Source of the DNA: an uncultured Dorea sp.
GTDB taxonomy: Bacteria; Bacillota; Clostridia; Lachnospirales; Lachnospiraceae
Assembly: GCA_910578495.1 (NCBI GenBank)
Contig: CAJTRE010000066.1
Span: 1 to 5,574, forward strand
DNA: 5,574 bases
Reading direction: 5' to 3'
Shown piece after piece: positions 1-4,314 of the stretch. The notes under the pieces were generated by a model. That model was not told where the DNA came from. It saw only the letters and a list, made by a program, of their open reading frames with translations, and ran no database searches. Position numbers and translations under genes: made by a program. Within the stretch, counting starts at the first letter, position 1; each line of letters opens with the position of its first letter.

Positions 1-90
1 ATGGCAACACACACCGCTACGCGAACCATACAAAACGGACAAATGATAACAGTGGACGGCGCGACAGGGGAGGTGACACTCAATGAATAA
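1..90 (+). CDS. C-terminal end of a PEP-utilising enzyme (phosphohistidine swivel domain), partial
   Basis: The frame is open from base 1 and stops at TAA 88-90, giving 29 residues that end a protein starting left of the window. The tail has a Gly-x-x-Ile-Thr-Val-Asp-Gly-x-x-Gly-x-Val-Thr-Leu pattern (residues 13-27). This is the usual last strand pair of the PEP-utilising mobile domain found in PEP synthase, pyruvate phosphate dikinase and rifampicin-phosphotransferase-like proteins, where a histidine carries phosphate between two active sites. The catalytic histidine lies outside the window, so the exact enzyme cannot be named. The ATG at base 1 is probably an internal codon. The end overlaps the start of the following transporter gene by 8 bases, and the sequence coding its last residues contains that gene's ribosome binding site, so the two are probably co-translated. 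The family call is an inference from a short tail. Confidence 0.6.
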   Translation: MATHTATRTIQNGQMITVDGATGEVTLNE

Positions 91-1238
91 AACGCCTGTT
101 TTTGCTTTGAAACCTTGCAACTTTTGTAATTGCGTTAGGATATAGCCTGATTATTCCGGTTATTCCATTTTACATGAAAAACCTCGGAGCGGGTGGCAAA
201 GAACTTGGCTGGCTCACGGCCATATATGCGCTGACACAAACACTGTGCGCCCCGTTTTGGGGAATGCTGTCCGACCGAATCGGCAGAAAGCCGATTATCA
301 GCATTGGCATGTTAGGCTATACAATTAGCTTATTGCTGTTTGGTTTGGCCTCCTTCTTTTGGACACTGCTTATCGCCCGTGCTTTATCTGGTGTTTTGTC
401 ATCTGCTACGTCAGTTGCGTCCTTGGCTTATGTGGGTGATTCCAGCACAGAGGACGAAAGAAGCAAGAATATGGGTCAGCTTGGAGCTGCAATGAGTGTA
501 GGTGTTATGTTAGGGCCGTTGTTTGGCGGTATTCTGGCTGGCTATTCACTTGCACTTCCATTCTTTACAGGAGCCGGGATTTCATTTATTGCATTTCTAC
601 TCATTGTAACAGTTCTGCCAGAGTCCATAGAGCGGTCAGGTTATCCGCACAAAAAAGATTCTTTTGATTTTTTAGCCCTGAAAAGCATTCTGCTTGGCCC
701 CGCAGGAGTTATTTTGATCCTTATTTTTATCGTAAACTTCTGTCAAACCGGTTTGCAGGGTATTACGGGGCTGTACGTCGTTGACAAGTTTGGATTTACC
801 ACAGGGCAAGTTGGTGTTGTTTGGATGGTGGTAGCAGGTGTTTTAATTGTAGTACAGGGGTTTTTTACCGGCCCTTTGGAAAATAAAACGGGCGATAAGC
901 TGCTAATACTGATAGGCATATTTTGTAAAGCACTGGTTGCCTTTGCTATGGTATTAACATCTGGCTTTATCAGTGTACTTGTTGTTTTCGGTCTATTTGC
1001 AGTATCTTCCGCTTTAACAGTACCCACACTAAACGCAAGCCTTTCCAAGGTGGCCAATCAGCGCAAAGGAATACTCATGGGCTTTGCCAGTACTGCCGGA
1101 AATCTTAGTAAAGTCATTGCCCCTCTGCTGGCGGGGTATCTGTATGAGCGTAGTATTGAATTGCCTTATATCACCATGGGAGCGATAGCACTAATTGGAA
1201 CAATTATATGTTTTATCTGGAAAAAGACTGTGGGGTGA
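83..1238 (+). CDS. MFS drug-efflux-type transporter with an N-terminal frameshift (probably broken)
   Basis: A 12-TM major facilitator of the DHA1 drug:H+ antiporter type. Numbered from the ATG at 174, motif A of the TM2-TM3 loop is Gly30-x-Leu-Ser-Asp-Arg-Ile-Gly-Arg-Lys39. A motif B-like Arg69-x-x-x-Gly73 is in TM4. The antiporter motif C, ending Gly-Pro-x-x-Gly-Gly (114-119), is in TM5. The natural start is ATG 83, with an AGGGGAGGTG Shine-Dalgarno nine bases upstream. That frame reads about nine residues and then hits a stop at 143-145. Good TM1-like sequence (LATFVIALGYSLIIPVIPFY) continues in another frame from about 111, so there is a +1 or -2 indel near 110-113. The 354-aa frame from ATG 174 lacks TM1 and has no Shine-Dalgarno. 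The rest of the gene is intact, so the lesion looks recent or could be a sequencing error. The substrate is unknown; multidrug or tetracycline-like efflux is possible. Confidence 0.85.
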
Positions 1239-1250
1239 GCTAATATTTTG

Positions 1251-1424
1251 ATGAAAAAAGAATGGTTATTGTGTCCAATCTGCAACAACAAAACAAGATT
1301 AAAAGTGCGGTTAGATGCAGTGCTTGATAACTTTCCCCTCTTTTGTCCGAAGTGTAAAAAGGAAACTATAATCAATGTAAGACAACTAAATATATGTATC
1401 ATTAAAGAGCCGGATGCTAAATAG
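1251..1424 (+). CDS. Cysteine-rich KTR-family small zinc-ribbon-like protein
   Basis: A 57-residue protein. Two Cys-Pro-x-Cys knuckles (C8-C11 and C32-C35) could bind one zinc ion, with the family's Lys-Thr-Arg motif (residues 14-16) after the first pair and an additional Cys49. These features and the Glu-Pro-Asp-Ala-Lys end match the Cys-rich KTR proteins commonly carried on Tn916-like conjugative elements and resistance cassettes, whose function is not established. The gene starts 12 bases after the transporter stop. A GGGGTGAG stretch overlapping that stop can serve as its ribosome binding site, so translational coupling is likely. Family members, as I recall them, usually run a few residues past the Asp-Ala-Lys. 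Here TAG follows directly and transposase sequence begins within 10 bases, so the last residues may have been lost at the junction. It is otherwise complete. Confidence 0.85.
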   Translation: MKKEWLLCPICNNKTRLKVRLDAVLDNFPLFCPKCKKETIINVRQLNICIIKEPDAK

Positions 1425-1429
1425 TGTCG

Positions 1430-1789
1430 TCAATAAAAGAGGAGCCAAATAGAAATATAACGAATTTGAACAGCGGCAGTGAAAGAAGCGACATTTTTGG
1501 GGTAGCGTGTAGCGATACCGCACCACCTTTTGAGAAGCAGGAAAGCATTCTCAACGAGAGGTCGGAGCTTGTAGAGATACTCGTCATATTCCCGCAGATG
1601 TTTACGTTTTTTTCTTGGCGGAATGACCGGTATCATTCCTTCGTCAACAGCTTTGAGAATGATTGCGTCGTATCATAGCCACGATCTACCAGAAGGTATT
1701 CTGCCTGAAAGCCCTCAATCAGCCGCTCGGCAATTGTGCAATCCGCTGTGGTACCAGAAGTGATAAAGAATCGCACCGGCATACCTCCC
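1430..1789 (-). pseudogene. C-terminal fragment of an IS4/IS5-type DDE transposase, frameshifted
   Basis: Read from 1789 downward, the minus strand gives Gly-Gly-Met-Pro-Val-Arg-Phe-Phe, then Leu-Val-Asp-Arg-Gly-Tyr-Asp, the usual context of the second catalytic Asp. It then needs a frame change near 1667-1669, where GAT-ACG-AC should be followed by one more base to give Asp-Thr-Asp-Ala. After it comes an intact C-terminus with the Y-(2)-R-(3)-E-(6)-K signature of IS4/IS5 transposases (the Tyr-Lys-Leu-Arg-Pro-Leu-Val-Glu stretch followed by Lys) carrying the catalytic Glu. The first catalytic Asp and the whole N-terminal part are missing, so the fragment cannot transpose. The stop (1430-1432) lies 5 bases from the convergent KTR gene, and the upstream edge abuts a MerR-type promoter. 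The element was therefore truncated at its 5' end and perhaps at its 3' end. I saw no matching pair of terminal inverted repeats. Confidence 0.85.
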
Positions 1790-1802
1790 TTTTCTTTCTT
1801 AA

Positions 1803-1833
1803 AGTATACACTTTACCGTAAGGGTAAAGTCAA
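1803..1833 (-). promoter_or_regulatory. MerR-family-type promoter with operator dyad, detached from its gene
   Basis: On the minus strand, -35 TTGACT (1833-1828) and -10 TATACT (1808-1803) are 19 bp apart. That is longer than the usual 17 bp and is the hallmark of promoters that MerR-family activators untwist. The spacer holds a dyad: ACTTTACC and GGTAAAGT arms (8 bp each, exact) around a 5-bp centre, spanning 1810-1830. A purine-rich AAAAGGGAGG lies downstream at about 1785-1794. The promoter now reads into the truncated transposase. No MerR gene is in the window. The architecture is visible in the sequence; the regulator class is inferred from it, and the effector is unknown. Confidence 0.7.
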
Positions 1834-1961
1834 AGGCTCTTCTTGTTGTTGGCTTTCCATGAAAAATCTTAACGCTATATAAAATCCAAATCAATACTTG
1901 CATAAAGAGATTATTTATGTTGGCATTTTCTAAATTTCCCCTTATTTAAGAAACAAGGAAA

Positions 1962-1988
1962 ACTTTTTGAAAAATTTCTCTCAAAAGT
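1962..1988 (-). terminator. Possible weak terminator after the Rgg-like gene
   Basis: On the minus strand, ACTTTTGA pairs with TCAAAAAGT (one bulged A) across a loop of about 10 bases, followed by the T-rich run TTTTCCTTGTTTCTT. The left arm includes the stop codon of the Rgg-like gene. The stem is AT-rich and so weak. This is a possible intrinsic terminator only. Confidence 0.3.
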
Positions 1989-2286
1989 TCGTCAACACTG
2001 CCTTATCTGAGGAATAAGTCTGATCATTTTTAAGTCTGTCAAGGCTTACATTCAAAAGAGGCTCATAGTATTGTAAGCTCTGGTATTGGTTATGAATTAG
2101 AAGAAGTTCATCAACAGAAATCATAAGCCTTTCCAATATTTTAAGCATCAAATTAAATTTTATATCATATAATCCTTTTTCAAAATCGATGGCAAAAGAT
2201 TTGCTTAATATTCCAGTATATATCTCTTTGTGACTAAAACCTTTACTTAGTCTAATCTGACGGACAGTTGAACCGTAGTTTTTCAT
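1981..2286 (-). CDS. Short Rgg/MutR-type HTH transcriptional regulator (truncated or stand-alone DNA-binding domain)
   Basis: A 101-residue protein whose first 65 residues read like the XRE-type helix-turn-helix of Rgg/GadR/MutR regulators: a Gly-x-x-Val-Arg-x-Ile-Arg-x-x-Lys-Gly opening, then Phe-Glu-Lys-Gly, then Met-Leu-Lys-Ile-Leu-Glu-Arg-Leu, then Val-Asp-Glu-Leu. Family members are usually about 280 aa, with a C-terminal helical-repeat domain that binds peptide pheromones. Here that domain is missing and the protein ends after a short charged tail. I chose the ATG at 2286 because AAAGGAAGG (2305-2297) sits 10 bases upstream; the ATG at 2313 has no such site. The gene could be a truncated remnant or a working minimal repressor. 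It diverges from a 48-aa peptide gene, the arrangement typical of Rgg-controlled peptides, with an extended -10 promoter of its own in the shared intergenic region. Confidence 0.75.
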   Translation of the reverse strand: MKNYGSTVRQIRLSKGFSHKEIYTGILSKSFAIDFEKGLYDIKFNLMLKILERLMISVDELLLIHNQYQSLQYYEPLLNVSLDRLKNDQTYSSDKAVLTNF

Positions 2287-2374
2287 GATAATGATTCCTT
2301 CCTTTCGTTTCATTCAGGTATAAACTGCAATGATAATTCTTGTTTTTTCACACTCAGTCACCTTTATTTTGTTC

Positions 2375-2380
2375 ATTATA
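2375..2380 (-). promoter_or_regulatory. -10 box of the Rgg-like gene promoter
   Basis: On the minus strand, TGATATAAT (2383-2375) is a perfect extended -10 element about 90 bases upstream of the Rgg-like start. The -35 region, around 2398-2403, is poor and overlaps the first TCGGA repeat. Autoregulation through that repeat is therefore possible. Confidence 0.55.
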
Positions 2381-2401
2381 TCATATAGAAACACTTTTTA
2401 G

Positions 2402-2449
2402 TCGGAATACTCGGACTTTTTGTGTGCAAAGAGATAGGGAATGTATAAT
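2402..2449 (+). promoter_or_regulatory. Promoter of the 48-aa peptide gene with upstream direct repeats
   Basis: A consensus TATAAT -10 (2444-2449) has a weak TTGTGT -35 at 2420-2425 (18-bp spacer). Just upstream are two direct repeats of TCGGA (2402-2406 and 2411-2415), nine bases apart start to start, in a good position for an activator or a divergent-gene operator. The neighbouring Rgg-like protein is the obvious candidate to bind, but that is inference. Confidence 0.5.
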
Positions 2450-2478
2450 GACCTTATTCCACAAAAGGAGGTGACAGA

Positions 2479-2625
2479 ATGAAGAAGCAGCTTATTCCAG
2501 GGACAAAGATTGTAAAAGTGATTGCCGGAAAAGACAATAACGGAGAAAAATTAAGAAAGGATTTAGAAAAAATCGGAAAAATTGAACTACTGGGGAAAAG
2601 TATAAAAAATATTTTTTCAATTTAA
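2479..2625 (+). CDS. 48-aa basic peptide next to the Rgg-like regulator
   Basis: A small ORF with an almost perfect ribosome binding site (AAAGGAGGTGA, 2464-2474, 7-base spacing to ATG) and its own promoter, so translation is very likely. The product has 11 Lys and 1 Arg against 5 acidic residues, contains no Cys, and has no hydrophobic signal peptide. Residues 1-16 (from MKKQLIPGTK) are followed by a Gly-Lys-Asp-Asn-Asn-Gly turn. The remainder, a Lys/Leu/Ile-rich stretch, could form an amphipathic helix ending in Asn-Ile-Phe-Ser-Ile. I do not recognise a family. Because it diverges from an Rgg-type gene, it could be a pheromone precursor, a RiPP or leaderless antimicrobial peptide, or a small effector. 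Lack of Cys argues against lanthipeptides and sactipeptides. It could also be the remaining N-terminus of a lost larger gene. Confidence 0.65.
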   Translation: MKKQLIPGTKIVKVIAGKDNNGEKLRKDLEKIGKIELLGKSIKNIFSI

Positions 2626-2819
2626 TGCAATTTTTTGCCTCTATCAATCAGAATTTAAAGATTTGATTATACCACTTCCTTTCTCCATTTATCACAAAAC
2701 TGCAAGGCCCAGTAACCGCCGCGCCCCACATTTCTTAACGCTCCAACAACTTTTTTCAATCTTTCACACAGTATCCTTGAAAATTGATTTCCGTACCTTT
2801 TTATGATGGTTGAGAATTC
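2626..2819 (+). other. Intergenic stretch without a convincing gene
   Basis: No ATG-started ORF of note is present on either strand. A minus-strand frame is open from about 2972 down to TAA 2669-2667 and ends in protein-like sequence (Val-Gly-Arg-Gly-Gly-Tyr-Trp-Ala-Leu-Gln-Phe-Cys), but it has no ATG and no placed ribosome binding site. It may be the tail of a decayed gene. A small GCAA/TTGC hairpin around 2628-2639 is too weak to call a terminator. Confidence 0.4.
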
Positions 2820-2832
2820 TTTGAGATTTCTG

Positions 2833-2841
2833 TGATATAAT
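2833..2841 (+). promoter_or_regulatory. Extended -10 promoter upstream of the leader ORF and mutS-like remnant
   Basis: TGATATAAT is a perfect extended -10 box. No good -35 is seen at the usual distance, which an extended -10 can tolerate. Transcription would start at about 2848, shortly before an 8-codon ORF, and run toward the mutS-like remnant. Confidence 0.5.
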
Positions 2842-2869
2842 AAAAAAATCTCTGTGGAAGGTGGAAAGT

Positions 2870-2896
2870 ATGAAAAGGAAAAAGGCTGTGGAATAA
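2870..2896 (+). CDS. 8-codon leader-like ORF
   Basis: ATG at 2870 is preceded five bases upstream by GGAAGGTGG (2856-2864). The frame encodes Met-Lys-Arg-Lys-Lys-Ala-Val-Glu and stops at TAA 2894-2896, directly before a strong hairpin. It could be a leader peptide that influences the hairpin, or just the first codons of the lost N-terminus of the mutS-like gene. A different frame through the same bases also reads without a stop to 2933. Translation is uncertain. Confidence 0.3.
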   Translation: MKRKKAVE

Positions 2897-2927
2897 ATAA
2901 CAGGGGGCGGGTAATGCCTCCTGTTAT
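2897..2927 (+). repeat. 12-bp inverted repeat (RNA hairpin), no T tract
   Basis: ATAACAGGGGGC pairs with GCCTCCTGTTAT around a 7-base loop (GGGTAAT). Eleven pairs are Watson-Crick and one is G-T. No run of T follows on either strand, so a standard intrinsic terminator is unlikely. It may be an attenuator or stabilising hairpin, or a leftover transposon end. Confidence 0.6.
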
Positions 2928-3014
2928 AGAGTGACTGAAATTACCATACGATTCGTTTTTGCGAAAGGCTTCTCAAAATTGGTCAATGGGGTGATAATAG
3001 ATCATACAAAATAG

Positions 3015-3717
3015 TTTCAGCTTTTGGAGCAGGAATCCTTTGACAGTCCCTATCTGAAAGATTTGCAGAAGACCTTGTTGAAAAATGGCTCTGCTTCTGC
3101 TGCCTTAAAAGATCTGGGGAAAATTACAGATTCCGTATGCGCACGCCACAACATTTACGCATTTTTACAACAGCCTGTTTCTGCATGATTATTATTGTGT
3201 GGAATGGTATGAGAAATGGAAAGACGACTTTTATACGCAGCATAGGCATCAATTTGGCTCTCGCCTACGCCGGCGGATTCTGCACCGCTGCGAGCCTGCG
3301 CATCTCCCTTATGGAACTATGCACATCCATACGCACAGAGATAATGTGAACGAGGGCATTTCCACATTTTATGCGGAACTGCTGCGTATCAGGAGAATGA
3401 TTGAGGTAAGCAAAAAGCAGATACCAATGATTTCCCTGATTGATGAAATCTATAAGGGAACAAATGCAAAAGACCGGATATTTGCGGCAAAAGAGACCAT
3501 ACGAAACTTGTCGAAGCCTTATGCCGTTATGTTGATCACAACCCATGATTTTGAGCTTTGTGATTTGGAAAAAGATTTGGACATCCATGGGAAAAATTAT
3601 CATTTTACAGAGCATTATAAGGAAAATAAAATTCTTTTTGACTATAAATTAAAAGAGGGACGCTGTACTACCACAAATGCGCGGTATCTGCTGCGTATGG
3701 CGGGAATTCTTAAATAG
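3015..3717 (+). pseudogene. Decayed MutS-like DNA mismatch-repair-family ATPase
   Basis: Pieces of one MutS-family protein are spread over three frames. From 3015, helical lever-type sequence runs to His-Asn-Ile-Tyr-Ala-Phe. An indel in the T run 3162-3166 then moves it to the frame reading Leu-His-Asp-Tyr-Tyr-Cys-Val-Glu-Trp-Tyr-Glu-Lys-Trp (to about 3217). That is followed without a gap by Gly-Lys-Thr-Thr of Walker A and its helix (3218-3340), so the clamp region and the first half of the P-loop are deleted. One base is missing at 3340-3341, where GAGAT should be GAGGAT for Glu-Asp-Asn. The last frame is intact to TAG 3715-3717. It contains Ser-Thr-Phe-Tyr-Ala-Glu, Walker B Leu-Ile-Asp-Glu-Ile-x-Lys-Gly-Thr-Asn, and Thr-Thr-His-Asp-Phe-Glu-Leu with the switch His. 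The N-terminal domains are missing, and an in-frame TAG lies at 3012-3014. It cannot make a working ATPase. Confidence 0.88.
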
Positions 3718-3749
3718 AGCTAAACGGATCATTTTTCCGAAGGGCGGTT

Positions 3750-4301
3750 ATGAACCATAGTGGCATTCGGAAAGAAGCCAATAGAAAACAGTCAGAAAAA
3801 GCCTGGGAACCCGTTGCGGAGATTTCCGACAGCTGCGCAGTCATGAACGATACCGGGGCAGCCGGCAGGGGAGAAGAACCGCAGGAACCATTATCAACCC
3901 AGTATTATTACAATGTCCTTGTAACGGACTGGGACAGCAGTAATGTGGAAGATATTTTGATGCCGTGCATGTTTGCGGACCTGTACCGCATGGATACGGG
4001 AGAGATTTTGCAGCCGGAAAACGGGGAGATACCTGCAGAGGTGTATGAACGGATCATGACAACTTATTTCCCGGTCACGAAAGAGCAGATAAGGGAAATA
4101 TGTGGTTATCATGCAGCCACGGACAGCTATCCGTATGAAATGATCTTTTCGAGTCCGTATCCGCCCTTTGGGGAGGTAGTGGATGCTAGGGAAAATCCGG
4201 ACGGAACGCTGACCCTCTTTGTAGATGGGGCATTCCGTTATCTGTCCAATTCCATTGAAAAAAGGGAACTGGATATTCCTGCCGTATACCGAATCAGATA
4301 A
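3750..4301 (+). CDS. Truncated paralogue of the downstream lipoprotein (C-terminal module only)
   Basis: A 183-aa ORF starting after AAGGGCGG (a modest ribosome binding site). It has no signal peptide or TM helix. Residues from about 20 to the end align with residues 218-419 of the next gene's product: shared anchors include a Ser-Cys pair (C29 vs C229), Asn-x-Leu-x-x-x-x-Trp-Asp (W61 vs W263), Gly-x-Ile-Pro-Ala-Glu (93-98), Tyr-Phe/Leu-Pro-Val (106-109), and Arg-Glu-Asn-x-Asp-Gly-Thr (147-153). The final Tyr-Leu-x-Asn-x-Ile ... Ile-Pro-x-x-Tyr-Arg-Ile also matches. Relative to the neighbour, the N-terminal half including the lipoprotein signal is missing, and 24 residues before the last strand are absent. 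It is therefore either a remnant of a tandem duplication or a cytoplasmic partial copy. The reading frame is still clean. Function unknown. Confidence 0.75.
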   Translation: MNHSGIRKEANRKQSEKAWEPVAEISDSCAVMNDTGAAGRGEEPQEPLSTQYYYNVLVTDWDSSNVEDILMPCMFADLYRMDTGEILQPENGEIPAEVYERIMTTYFPVTKEQIREICGYHAATDSYPYEMIFSSPYPPFGEVVDARENPDGTLTLFVDGAFRYLSNSIEKRELDIPAVYRIR

Positions 4302-4314
4302 AGAGAGGATTTCC

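Noticed and set aside
743..1057. Minus-strand ORF of 104 aa
   Set aside because: It lies wholly inside the transporter gene, has low-complexity composition (Thr/Pro-rich) and no ribosome binding site; it is a shadow frame.
1166..1402. Minus-strand ORF of 78 aa across the transporter end and KTR gene
   Set aside because: It is antisense to two well-supported genes and has no family features.
1424..1678. Plus-strand ORF of 84 aa
   Set aside because: It is antisense to the transposase fragment, whose Y-(2)-R-(3)-E-(6)-K signature fixes the true strand.
2897..2927. Hairpin as an intrinsic terminator
   Set aside because: The stem is strong but neither strand has a T run after it.
3265..3615. 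Minus-strand ORF of 116 aa
   Set aside because: It is antisense to the conserved MutS ATPase segment.
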